The notes under the pieces were generated by a model. The model was not told the origin of the DNA. It did not search any database and saw only the letters and a program-made list of their open reading frames with translations. 64,000 nt of DNA from Owenia fusiformis (taxonomy: Eukaryota; Annelida; Polychaeta; Sabellida; Oweniidae): the NCBI GenBank assembly GCA_903813345.2, contig CAIIXF020000007.1, positions 22,555,564 through 22,619,563 of the forward strand, in the 5' to 3' direction. The translations under genes and the position numbers were made by a program. Shown here one piece after another: positions 50,007 to 61,897 of the stretch (position 1 is its first letter; each line of letters begins with the position of its first letter).

Positions 50007-52508
50007 ATGTTTCCAGAAAAAGTTTTAAGCGAAAAGAAGGAGACTCCGGGTGTCTTTGTTACGCAGGTAAAATATCGTAGATTGTATTTATCACGTTCAG
50101 TATTAATACTAACCAAAATTTTCAATTCTAACAATTGAAAATAGATTCTAGCAATACTCTCTCGAATGAATCTAGTTATTGAGACTCGATAAACTTGAGT
50201 TCTTCTAAGATAATGAGGATTTTGTATCTATACCCATGATTTACATCGTCAGCTTTATCAGCTTTACGATGATTCTCCTTATGTTTAGATGTCCCCTGAA
50301 GCGACAGAGACGACATCTAAGGGTGGACTGACAAAGAAACATGTACTGATTGCCATAACAACTGTGCTGGTTACACTTCTGATCGTTGGTGGAATTGTAG
50401 CCGTTACTCATGAGATGAAAGAACGCGACGTAGAATTCATTAAGGTAAAGGAATCAGTTAGAAAATGACACTTTCTATTTTCGTTTGACATTGATCAGTG
50501 CACACTGTACTATATTAAATACAAAACGTATATTTTATGAATGATTAACATTTTCTTGTAATTTCAGAGCTTCAAATTTCGAGATACAAATGGCAAAGAC
50601 AACGAGGAAACAGTGAATGTTAACGTAAAGGAAAGCACCACAGAAATGAAAGTAACTACTGAAGGAGAAGATGACTTCTCGCTACTCAATGATTTTAAGA
50701 GAGTAAGTAATATTCCCAAAATCCTGCTCTTTTTATCAGAGGGGGAATTTGAGGATATTTTTTTTATATTTTGGACCCTATTCTAAATAGGCCTCATTTT
50801 TCATTGAAAGCCCATGGATGGACTACTTATATATTCAATCTGCTTTTTTAAAATCATTGCTTAGTGCACCAATTATTTTTCATTTCAAAATATATTAAAA
50901 ACTAACAGAAATATATTTGAATTCTTACATGCATTTTCATGAGAAAGGCTAACCAAACAAGTAATCAGTAATGTTCATCATTCCAGGGCATCTCAGTTTT
51001 CAAGATGACGATAGATGGCGAGCCTAGATGTGCAGTGACACCTATGAATAAGACGGCGACTCTTTCCCCTGAAACATTAGAGGCCTACTTGGAAACACAT
51101 CCAGTAAGTATTTCACTAGTGTCTACCAAACTTTTTTATCTATTTAATTATTTGTACACACTTTTACAGCAGTGGCACGTGGGTCCTGAGGTCCCAGTGC
51201 GTCATATTACATATTAAAAGTACTCATTAAAACTATCATTTTACTTATTTGAAAATTGGATATTTTTGTTAATATAGCTTTGCATTTTTGGGATTCAATA
51301 GCATTGTTAAATGCCTTTTTTATGGTAGACAATGTTATGTAAACGACTGAAAAGTTTTAAAATATTAAAAATCAATCACCATCCAAGGCAGTCATGTACC
51401 AGTAAATCTATTTCAATGTTTTCAGCACCCTGAAATGGTTGATGAGAGAAGCGTTAGTCATGTAAAATACGAGATGGCCGAGGAGAACATCGAGGACACT
51501 GATTTCCTTGGATTCCGTATCAACACAATGTGTGAGGGACATGCCATTTATTGGTTGTACCCAAAAACGGAGGACGAAGAAATGAAAAATGTCACATCAC
51601 AAGGTAAATGAAATGGTTTGATTTTTGATTGCTTGAATTGTTTTCTTACATTGCATTCGCTAATGTAACTTTCGGCTGTCGGCTACCGGATTAACCTACT
51701 TTTTATGACCATCTCATTTAAATATGAATAGTGCCTGCCACTATTCCATTCATATCTAAATGAGTTGATCATAAAATACTAGGTTAATCCGGTAGCCGAT
51801 ATCCGTTATTTCCATTTGCGAATACAAGCTAAGTTACATACACTCCCGCATAAAAGGTTGACACCATCTCCCTTGTTTAATCGCATTACATGTTATAATT
51901 ATTATCAAAATGAGGAGTCAATTTGTCAAACGTTTTATAGATGAAAGTGTAATATTACAGAATTCGATTAAAAAATAACCAGCCTAGTTCTAAACTTTTT
52001 GATAATTTGATTTGCTAATTTATTCAGATATTCATGGTGCACAACAAGAAATGGGGAATATTGTTTTGCCACAGTTTTATTGCGACCAGTCTCAGCGTCT
52101 GTAACGATTGTTACATATATTTATTGTTACATATACAGTATGTAACCATTTGCAGGCGGTGGTATTTGTCATATAATGCCTTGTTATATGAACATTGTAC
52201 ACAGGTGGAGCCTGTTAGACACCAACACAATAATGTTCAATCTTTATCTTGCAGATGGCCGAAAGAAGAGAGCTGCTGGTTGGCCCGCTGATCTCTGCGG
52301 AGCTACACTATTGCGGAAATTCGGAATTGTCGGAGGCAAGTACTTGTGTAGAAAATACACTGATCTTGCAAACACATGTCGTGTGGATTGCTGCCGTGAT
52401 ATATACTCAAAGACAGTCATAGAAGGTGGTAAAGTGGTCGTCTACTGGTTTGGAACGCAGCCATGTTATATATACACTTATTACCCTTGCATCAGTTGTC
52501 TATACTAA
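50007..52508 (+). CDS. BRICHOS proprotein with 8-Cys C-terminal peptide, paralogue 1
   Basis: Six exons: 50007-50066, 50289-50444, 50568-50702, 50987-51103, 51426-51603 and 52255-52508; phases 0,0,0,0,1; 299 residues. A cytoplasmic tail of 37 residues precedes a membrane segment at about 38-60 (type II). The BRICHOS domain spans roughly 108-205, with the conserved Asp114 (NDFKRGI), Cys132 and Cys192 and the YWLYPK end. The furin-type site RKKR (218-221) would free a 78-residue peptide with cysteines at 9, 26, 36, 40, 41, 65, 73 and 76, rich in Tyr and with net charge about +4. BRICHOS acts as a chaperone for aggregation-prone or beta-rich clients; in polychaete arenicin-type precursors the client is an antimicrobial peptide. 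An antimicrobial role here is inference. Introns 1 and 5 contain repeat insertions. Confidence 0.92.
50110..50230. repeat. Half copy of the palindromic element at 22415-22692
   Basis: ATTCTAGCAATACTCTCTCG, AATGAATCTA, GAGACTCGATAAACTTGAGT and GATAATGAGGATTTT match one arm of the Ly6-intron element. It lies in intron 1 of the first BRICHOS gene. Confidence 0.65.
51650..51832. repeat. Palindromic MITE, copy 2
   Basis: Diverged second copy of 49493-49688, with GTCGGCTACCGGATTAACC and GGTTAATCCGGTAGCCGA at mirrored positions. Inserted in intron 5 of the first BRICHOS gene only. Confidence 0.88.
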
Positions 52509-52774
52509 CGAGTATTAGTAGAGTATATAAGTTCATGGATTTGAACTTGTGGCACAATAATTAAAGATGGTTGGAGGTTATCAAAATAATTTGAATTATG
52601 TACGCATTTGACTTTGTGTTTTTATAAACAATAAGTACAGACAATTTTCATGTTAAAAAGTTTCGCACTATGTAAGATATAAGATGTTTGATCTGAAAAT
52701 TAATATCTTAAAGGATTTTATAATCTCGACATTGATATTGTGCATTTTATGTATATTTGATAGTATGTATATTG

Positions 52775-53015
52775 GAGTTTAATCCTCATATTGAGACTTG
52801 TACCCATATAATATGAATATATAATCCTTATATTGAGACGTGTACCCATGTAATATAAATATAATCCATATATTGAGACGTGTACCCATGTACTATAATC
52901 CATATATTGAGACTTGTACCCACATAATATGAATATAATCCTTATATTGAGACTTGTACCCATATAATATGAATATAATCCTTATATTGAGACTCGTACC
53001 TATATAATATGAATA
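52775..53015. repeat. ~40 bp AT-rich minisatellite after BRICHOS 1
   Basis: Six copies of ATATTGAGACTTGTACCCAT followed by ATAATATGAATATAATCCTT, probably in or just after the 3' UTR. Confidence 0.85.
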
Positions 53016-53559
53016 TGACTTTTAGTTTTAGAAACAGTCTGAATCTATGACAGAATATTTTCCTGATTTTCCTCTCTCATTAGCATAATTAATGGTGTAG
53101 AATATACGATTTTAAACTATTAACGTGTAATGTGTAAGAATATCATATATTTATATAAATGGTGTATTATCAAATATAAGTGTAGTTATATTAAAAGTTG
53201 ATCTCTTGAATAAAATGTACACATCTAAAATGTGGACCTGTATATAGCAGCCAGTCCTATATAATAATAAATGTCACTGTGGATCTCAGTATTTCTTTGA
53301 ATTACTCTTGGTATTACTCTTTTTGAGAAAGAATGCGTGAGGAGGAATGAGACAAAGGCATACAAATATGATCACATGTTATCAAAAGTAAATGTAAATA
53401 AATGTATATAAGCTGATTCTATTTGATCTTAAATGGAACCATGGAAGGAAAATGAAAGGAATCGCCTTAAATTCCAGTTATTTTTTTGCTTAGTCATGGA
53501 CTTCACGAGAGTTATTCAATAAAACTAAAACAAATACTCTCATTTTGTGTTTATCAATG

Positions 53560-54270
53560 AATCAAGATGTAAAGAGTGTCCATGAAGTCTCTTTACAATT
53601 ATAATATCACACAAAGGCTGTGTAAAGTGTGAAGAGGCTTTATGGACACTCTGTAATTTTCAGTGATTGAAGGCTATATCACGAGCGCATGCGCAGCCAC
53701 GTATGGTTGATGAAGAGGAGGCAACTGCCTCGCCAGATTTGCCTCACCAAAACTTTAAATATATTTTTCAGAGGTATTTTCAAAACTGAGGAAATGAAGT
53801 TTAAAGGTAGAAACCTACGTCCTTTTATCTCCTCAGTAAAATGTATTGGCCTAAGATCACGAAAAAAATGATTTGAAGTGCAATACAGGATATTGTCCTT
53901 TGACCTCGTCACGTGCAAAGCGGCAGAATTCGGAAATTTCGGAAAGATCTCAAAATTGACGCAAATTCCTGTTGGCAGCCATTTCGAATTTTCTGAGGCA
54001 CAAATCAAAAAACAATACCATATTTTTGACCTACCCTAAATTTCCTTCAAGTTGAGTTAAATATAGCCATACTTTGAAAAGATCAGAAAATTATTGCGAA
54101 ATGTCACATAAGGCGGCCATTTTGAATTTTATGAGACCCAAATTAGAAAAAACGATACAACTTTGCCATGTACTCTTAATTGACTTTCATTTGAGTATAA
54201 TAAAGCTATACTTTAGAAAGATCTCAAAATTGACGCAAATTCTTGTTTTCCCGACCCCCCCCCCCCCCAT
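53560..54270. repeat. Inverted repeat plus 135 bp tandem units
   Basis: 53570-53660 is an imperfect hairpin (AAGAGTGTCCATGAAG / TTTATGGACACTCT). Then 53943-54245 holds 2.3 diverged tandem units marked by GATCTCAAAATTGACGCAAA and GCGGCCATTTTGAATTTT, ended by a C14-15 tract at 54256-54270. Confidence 0.6.
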
Positions 54271-54559
54271 ACACAGCCCCTAGGGGTCTGGCTGAAAAAC
54301 TCGGAATACATATGACATACAGTCGATAGGTGTTGAGAATATATTATCAAAAGGAGTGGTAATGATATGGTGAACTTTTTGAACACGCGCTTCTCTTAAA
54401 TCAGTCATCAAAACATTGGGAAAATTTTACACATCGTCAATTTCATGGTCATCTTTCGGATGGTGCCATTATAATTTAAAATATATTTATACACTTTTCT
54501 CTATTTTGTTTTAGAAAACACATAAGACACTTCTTTTGTCCTTGGTATCATATGTTCGG

Positions 54560-56525
54560 AATGAAATGAAACATCTATCCGAACCTCATTGGAACAAAAC
54601 GACATAAACACAACGTGTTTAGGTCTCTCAATATTGTAATTGTACAAAGGAAAGTTTGGTTAATTTAAAAAAAGTAACGATTCTTGCGCGTTCTTTTTTA
54701 AAAAAAGTATTTTTTACCAAAAAATTTCCTTTGTATAACTATAATATTGAGAGGTCTAAGAAAATGTTGTATATGTTATTTTGTTCCAACAAGGTTCGGA
54801 AAGACATCTTATTTCATTTTCAAGAATTGGTAGAAACACGAGGGGAAAGAGTACCCGTGTATATACAACCTACCGCCGAGCAAGACTCGCACATACCGCC
54901 GAGCAAATGTTTGATAATGTCATCTCGTAGGAAAATGGACAATAAAGGTAATATAATGTCACTAACAATTCCTTTGGATGGTTAGAGTTGTTACTAAGAT
55001 GTTCTAGCAGGCGCAATTGGCCTAGAATTATAGTTGAAATATATGTTTATGTCCAAATTAAGAGATAAGGTAAACGTATAAAGGTTTTCGATGTGTTTTT
55101 CTAATTCATACTCGCTTTAATTGATAATGAGCCATACATAAGACATACTTGGGTCGGTAAATGGATGTACATATGCATAATATATTAAGTGTCAAAATAT
55201 TATGTCAAAATAGCACTTTTGAACAGCAAAATCTTCACTTAAACTTTGTCCTAAAAGATCCGAGGTTATCGGACATCGGACCCGATGTGATCGACGAGTA
55301 ATATTATAAAGATCCGAAAATATCTTGAGTAAAGGATCTCAGAATCCGAACATTACTTGAGTAAAATCTGTTGAGATCCGATTATATCGTGCTGATGAAA
55401 AAATAATAAACATTCAATCTGCATTATTTGTGAATCATTTTGTTGTGAACAATAAATGAAACTGAAAAAAATATGGCTATCACCAGTTACCACTGCACAT
55501 CGAAACATTGTATTTCAGGTCCTCGGTACAAATGCTTCCACTGTAGTTATAAAACACACGAGATGGATGACGTTGTGGTCCACTTCAGTCAGTACCATCC
55601 ATCACTGAGTATTAAAGTTAATGTGCCTGAATTAAATGGCAAAAAATGGATTTACAATGTTTTTGACTATGGTATTGTATCATCAAAGAAAGATCGCGGT
55701 AATTTTTGTTTCGAGGATATGAAGCTTGTGAAGCTTGGGATTCTTCAAGTTGTGTTCTTTGAGTAGAATGGCGCTTGCAATGCAGAATTAAATGTTTTTG
55801 GGTTGCACTCTTACCATAGACACATTATGGTGATTATGGTGGAAATTATGGTGATTCAAGTGTAAGCATGAATTCAATGTTTTAAAGAACTTTGCCGGAA
55901 ACAGACGTTGACGTATAGTGCTGCGGGAATTATATCATATTATATTATATCCCGGTGCCAGGAGTATATGATAAATAAAAAGGAATATTTGTGATATCGT
56001 CATGATATTATATGCTCATTCGAAAGCTTACTCACTACCTCATCGGGTTCTACTCATGGTATAGTCGGAATAGCTCGGTGGTAGCTTCGGGTCCTTTATA
56101 ATCGTACTCGTGACATAATCGGGTCTTTCATTTTCAACTTTCACCGGTGATTTCAATGATATGCAACGTATGGCAGTGAAATAAATATGATACGTTTACA
56201 CCTATTGTATCTTTGAATCGAATGAAGTAAAGACAGCCATGGTTGTTACTTATTCAAGATGTAAATCATCATTCAAATATTTAAAAGTTGAATTTAGCGA
56301 TTCGATAGTAAACATTGCACTAAGTACTCATTATTCTGCAAACATGAGTGCCTGGAACAATAACTTTATCAGTTACACACAATTCTGTGTTTTATCTGTT
56401 TCTCATATTGAGAAATTCAAGATACAAACAAAAGTTTATAACTCACCCCCTACATTTTCAGACATCTTCGGGTCTTTGCTCGGCGGTAGGTTGTATATAC
56501 ACGGGTACTCTTTCCCCTCGTGAGA
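54560..56525. mobile_element. Region bounded by inverted repeats, possible transposon remnant
   Basis: A 48 bp inverted repeat (GAGGGGAAAGAGTACCCGTG and on, at 54838-54886, against 56474-56522) spans 1.6 kb. On its left is a ~270 bp hairpin (54565-54825; CTCAATATTGTAATTGTACA against TATAACTATAATATTGAGAG). The only notable frame within is at 55473-55766. The family is unknown. Confidence 0.5.
55473..55766 (+). CDS. Unrecognised 97-residue frame with C2H2-like finger
   Basis: The frame starts MAITSYHCTSKHC and contains YKCFHCSYKTHEMDDVVVHF followed by SQYH, which fits a C-x2-C-x12-H-x4-H zinc finger of the kind found in transposon-encoded or zinc-finger proteins. It then has a short region with no known motif and stops after VVFFE. 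There are no clear splice signals. It lies inside an inverted-repeat-bounded interval, so it may be part of a mobile element. Function unknown; a real product is uncertain. Confidence 0.4.
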   Translation: MAITSYHCTSKHCISGPRYKCFHCSYKTHEMDDVVVHFSQYHPSLSIKVNVPELNGKKWIYNVFDYGIVSSKKDRGNFCFEDMKLVKLGILQVVFFE

Positions 56526-56529
56526 AAGG

Positions 56530-58190
56530 AACAAAAAACAATTGCACTCAAAAACAAAAAACGTTAACAAAGACAGTTAAAACACATATAAATAATTTTT
56601 GCATTAAACATTACATAAAGGACCGTGTTTTTTACAGAATGTTTTCAATAATTGGTTTAAGAGAAAAAACATTGTTGAATTCAGTTCACCATATCGATAC
56701 CTATCCTTTATCTAGTCACGTTCGTATCTTTGTGATAATATTTAATTATCTGAAGTTGAACAACATCTTTTATAGTTTTTTGTTTATTTATAGCAAGGAC
56801 GTTCCCCTAGACCTATTTCTAAGAATTGTTTGAATGTACCTGGTCGCATATCCACCTTCAACCAGGAAGATATGAAAAATAAATCTTCACTCTCTTCATC
56901 AGTTCAAATACACAATATTCATGATCTCATTCTCTTTTCAAGGATGGGCGAATAAAAGCACATAGTATTTTTCATAAAACCCCGAGATTTCCCCCAAGAT
57001 TGTGCATTTTAAAGTCAATAAACACCACAATGTGACCACTCTTTTACCTGTTCAAGAGTTTATGAGTCCCTAAAAAGGATTTAAAAATGCTGGAAATGCA
57101 TTGCTTGGACAAACGATTTTTCCAAACATGTACCCTTTGCATTCGTCGACTTCACTTCTTAAAAGAGAGCTTCGTTTATAACTAGACTCTGAGCGAAGAA
57201 TACCAAACATGCTAACGTGAATTATAAAAAAGGTTACTGCTGTGAAAGTGGTACAATTTCAGTTAGTCTAAGTGGTACCATTAATGTCCTGGATCCCTCT
57301 CCAAATAAAATAACAAAACAAGGCGTGTGCGGTTGGTTAGATGCCATAAGCTTGTCTGTTAGACTGATCATTGCCGGGAGGGGTGTGAGTGTAGACACCG
57401 CGATCCCCGGGGTTACGATGGTCAGTCTAAGACGCCGCGTTTTAATAAAACCCATTGACGTAACTCGACAGCCCCCGCCACCGATTTATTGCATGTACTG
57501 GTACTGTCAGTGTTTCAGGCAGGCATGCGAGCTGTGCAGACAACAAGAAGGTACCCTTTTTGGGGCAGGTCTGTTTTAACATGAACTTTGTCCCCCCCCC
57601 CTTATGGGGCAGGAACGTGGGTGACCAAATTGAGGCAAAAATGGAATGGATAAAGCTGGTGATGATAGGAAAAAATAAAAATAGAATAAAAAAATAGTTT
57701 TTAGAAAACGAGGAAACAAATGAAGAAAAAATTAAGAAAAAATTGAAGGTGGGTGGGTGAAAATCGCGAAACAGTGTGGAAAACTTGAAATGAACGGTTT
57801 TGTATGAAGTTAAGACGCTTGTATGTTGTGCGTTGACTGGCAAATCGAAATCATAAACTAGAACGTGTGGTAAGCAAGGTGAGCGGATCAGAATGGATGT
57901 GCAAATAAAGGCGTAACATTAATGGACCAATCCCATTCACCAAGATTTAATTCAAAAACATAACATTATAGAAATGTTTACATTATTTTTTCTTAGAAGG
58001 ACCCTGTCCCCAAGCCTTATATATCAAATGGGGTAAGGGCGTCATAAACTTGTTTGACTTTTGAGCATAAACTAACATACATAAAAATTGATCAGTTCTG
58101 AGTAATGATACTTATGCCCATATAAATAAAATATTTTGAAAGATATTTCGGAGAAATGATGAATGATGACATCATGCTCATTAAAAGAAA
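56530..58190. other. Intergenic region before BRICHOS 2
   Basis: No recognised gene. A 120-codon plus-strand frame at 57217-57579 (Cys/Arg rich, ends GTLFGAGLF) has no identifiable domain and overlaps similar minus-strand frames, so it is doubtful. Low-complexity A/G-rich sequence follows at 57660-57760. Confidence 0.45.
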
Positions 58191-58216
58191 ATGTTTATTG
58201 AACAAAGCGGGTTGGT

Positions 58217-58270
58217 TATAAAAGACGTGCGTCTGAAATATGTTGCCAGATGACAAGCGAAGACGAGAAC
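58217..58270 (+). promoter_or_regulatory. TATA box and proximal promoter of second BRICHOS gene
   Basis: TATAAAAG at 58217-58224 lies 105 bp upstream of the ATG. The block TAAAAGACG.GC.TC and the downstream TTGCCAGATGA match 49905-49935 upstream of paralogue 1, so this proximal region was duplicated with the gene and retained. Confidence 0.65.
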
Positions 58271-58328
58271 CAAAACCCCACCAGAGACTGAGACGGGGAA
58301 TTCTATTGAACGATAATATTCTATCAAA

Positions 58329-61300
58329 ATGTTTCCAGAAAAGATTCTGAGCGAAAAGAAAGAGGCTCCGGGTGTCATAGTGACGCAGGTAAGACTATAA
58401 CGCTATATACTTACAAAATATACATTCTGATTTCTGAAACTCATCACATCTTTCTGTCTTCAACCATAGTAGTAGTGTGAAGCTAATAGAAGGCCATGAT
58501 TTCTCATGATGCAAAAATATCGGTAATAGGAATACGAATTAATACTAGTATGCCCTTAATTTAATTTTTTACTTATATTAATGATTATTACTTTTATTAG
58601 TTGATTTGCAGGGGGGGGGGTTAACCCCAGAGATCAAAGATAGCGTACGCTTTTAATGTGAACCTGTATTGAGATGATACGCGTCCCTTCAAAATACGCT
58701 TCGAATTATAATATAATGTTCATTTCTGGCGTGTTAACCAACATCATTGCTTCTTATGTCATATCAAGATAAAAAAGGTGTATGGAATATGCCTACATCA
58801 ATTAAAACATCACGTCGAAGTGTAGCATTTGAAAACTAGCCGGTGAAAATTCGAACAAACGAAGGTGGTAATTAAGCAAAAAACGTAACAATGCCTGTTA
58901 TCTAAGCTGTGGGGCTTTCCCTCCTCTTGTTGATTTTCAATTTCAATTGCCATAAATTACAATTATATTTAGATGTCCCCCGAGGCGACAGTGTCGACAT
59001 CTAAGAGTGGACTGACAAAGAAACATGTACTGATTGCCATAACAACTGTGCTGGTTACACTTCTGATCGTTGGTGGAATTGTAGCTGTTACTCATGAGAT
59101 GAAAGAACGCGACGTAGAATTCATTAAGGTAAAGGAAACTATCCCAATCCGAATCCGAATCACATATTTGATTTTATATATCGTGATGAGAATATGCCTT
59201 TATTTCTGTTTTTGTTATTAATATTTTAGGAATATCCTTTGGTTTTGAAAAAGTATCATGTATCTTTTAGCGGATATTGATATCTCCACGAGTGAGCGCA
59301 GAGACTGAGTGAAGATATATAATATCCATGAGTGGATATTATTGATATTTTTGAAAAACCATAGGATTGTTCGTTTAAATTATTACCCGGCCAGCGAAAA
59401 AAATTGTTTCAAATTTAGAATGTTTTTAAATGAAAAAATAAAAGAAATTTTGAAAAATAATTCAAATAAATTCAGAAAAATTTCGAATGATATTTTCAAA
59501 CCCCCAAAAATTAAAAGAAATTCTGAAAAAATGTCTTATTGAAACCATTTAAAATAATTTAAAAAAGAATGGCTTCGGATTTTTGCTAAAATATGATATA
59601 TTTATAGATCTACATATCAGTTCTAGCATTAGGAATAAAGCAATTTTTGGTGATTTTGAAATTGATTTTTTCGAGTGTGACTTTGGAGTATGTCAAGGCT
59701 GTGCCCTTTCTCCAATTCTGTTCTTATTTGTCATGAATGGCCTAACTGACCGCCTGAACAATGAGAATCTAGGGATACCACTTTCGAGTATATTGGCTGC
59801 TTAGTCAAAAGGTTAATACGTTTGGTGCCCGGAGTGAGTCAATATTGCTATTCGCTGAACTTCAGTGGTGCAATAGTGAAGTCCATGTTCCAAGTTATAT
59901 GATGGTTGAAGAAAGAATGTAAATAATATCGTTTTAAAATTTAAAATATTTGATATGTCATAGTACAAGTATATGCTTGGGGATGATGTTTTTATAATGT
60001 GGGGAAATGAAATAGGAATTTGACAATTGTTTTAAAACGTTTTTAACAGAGGTGTACATACCATATTCTGGAAAACCATGATTACCATTATTTTAGTAAA
60101 TTATAGGTTTTTATATGTACATAACTTTTTAATGAATGTCGACGCTCCTTTCATACTATATATGAATGCGAGCCACTGGTTTAAAAGTGTAAATCGAAAT
60201 AAATAAATAAATAAAATAAGTATCAATTATATCTTCAGATGATATTCGATCTATATTCTTGCAACCATGAGATAAAATCATCTATACGATATCTTTATTT
60301 TAATTTACATAGTTTTAAGAGAAAGTATTTATGTTGCCAGTAGGGTTTTGGTAATTTTTGCTTAGATATGATATCTTGATCTACAAGATAACTTATCAAC
60401 ATATCAAATATATCTTAAAACGACACATCAGCTCATCCTGTAATTTCAGAGCTTCAAATTCAGAGATACAAATGGGAAAGACAACGAGGAAACGGTGAAT
60501 GTTAACATAAAGGAAAGCACCACAGAAATGAAAGTAACTACTGAAGGAGAAGATGACTTCTCGCTACTCAATGATTTTAAGAAAGTAAGTTTTAAGCTCA
60601 CTATTGAGAATCATTAATTGTGGTAGTTAAACGACTTATTTATTTTCAGAGAACATTGTTATATCACAGTGGAGTATGAATTGTGCATTATTACATCTAG
60701 AGAGGTTTAAAACGGGGTTAGCTTTGGAGAATCTCTACACCCCAAATACCAATATTGGCCATCTCATATACTTGTTTTGCATTAGTTTTGTCACTACCTA
60801 AGACATAGTATTTCCGTGTTCAATAAGTTATTACTTGTATTAGGGCATTACCGTCTTCAAGATGACGATAGATGGCGAGCCTAGATGTGCAGTGACACCT
60901 ATGAACAAGACGGCGACTCTTTCCCCTGAAACATTAGAGGCCTACTTGGAAACTCATCCAGTAAGTATATTAAGAGAACTACTTCTTTGTGAAATCACTT
61001 CTGATGTTTGCGATGATATAGTCATAGTTATTTTTTCTGACAGGAATTCGGTGTCCGTCAAGTTACATTTCTATCCCTCACAGGTTATGGACAATAAAAA
61101 TTCAAACATAAAGAGGCTTTAACACGTAGTTAAATGAAGGAGCTAAGGTTTACAAACTTATGGAGGGGAGTGTAAGTCGTATTACATAATCCTTACATTT
61201 TCAGCACCCTGAAATGGTTGATGAGAGAAGTGTTAGCCATGTGAAGTACGAGATGGCCGAGGAGAAGATCGAGGACACTGATTTCCTTGGATTCCGTATC

Positions 61301-61897
61301 AACGCAATGTGTGAGGGACATGCCATTTATTGGTTGTACCCCAAAACGGAGGACGAAGAAATGAAAAATGTCACATCACAAGGTAAATGAATGTTTTAAT
61401 GTTAAGTTCTTCAAGTATGAGAATGGCGCATATTCTGATATTACAAGGCAACTCGTTGGTAGCATGAGATTTTCTTAGACAACAACAATGTGAAAAAAGA
61501 AAATTAAGAAAAACGTTTAAAGGTTTAGATTGAAATATTTGACAGTCATGATTCATGAAGATGAAGCCAAAGATTTAAGATTTAGCCTTACCTTATTTTG
61601 CATTACTCATTCCCTCCACTTTAAATCGCATGTAATCTTGCAGTTGGACGGGAGAAACGAGCTGCAGGGTGGCCTGCTCGCCTCTGTGGACAAGCCATGG
61701 TTCATTATTTCGGTATTTCTGGAGGCCAGTACCTGTGCAGAAAATATGCAGCGCTCCAAAACACGTGCCGTGTTGATTGTTGTGCAAGGGTCTACACGAG
61801 AAGAATCTTGCAGGCTGGAAAGTGGGTTAACAACTGGTTTGGAGTTCGACCTTGTGTCACTTTCAGTCGTTACAGATGTATCAATTGCCTCATATAA
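58329..61897 (+). CDS. BRICHOS proprotein with 8-Cys C-terminal peptide, paralogue 2
   Basis: Six exons of exactly the same lengths as paralogue 1: 58329-58388, 58973-59128, 60450-60584, 60844-60960, 61205-61382 and 61644-61897; 299 residues. Membrane anchor, BRICHOS Asp/Cys/Cys and a furin-type site (REKR) are all kept. The 78-residue released peptide has the same eight cysteine positions but only about 43 of 78 residues agree with paralogue 1. It is much more basic (9 Arg, 2 Lys, 1 Asp; about +10). Residues 1-215 agree at about 95%. This contrast suits a precursor whose peptide diversifies while the chaperone stays fixed, as known for host-defence peptides; activity is inferred. Intron 2 carries a LINE fragment. 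Confidence 0.92.
59560..60220 (+). mobile_element. Truncated non-LTR retrotransposon (LINE) fragment
   Basis: The frame at 59583-59804 shows the reverse-transcriptase signature GVCQGCALSPILFLFVMNGL. After a stop, the frame continues near SILLFAEL, a decayed FADD motif. The 3' end has an AAAT-repeat tail (about 60195-60215). Inserted in intron 2 of the second BRICHOS gene; inactive. Confidence 0.75.

Noticed and set aside
57217-57579. 120-codon frame as a gene
   Set aside because: No domain, no splice context, and long frames on the opposite strand in the same place; likely chance.
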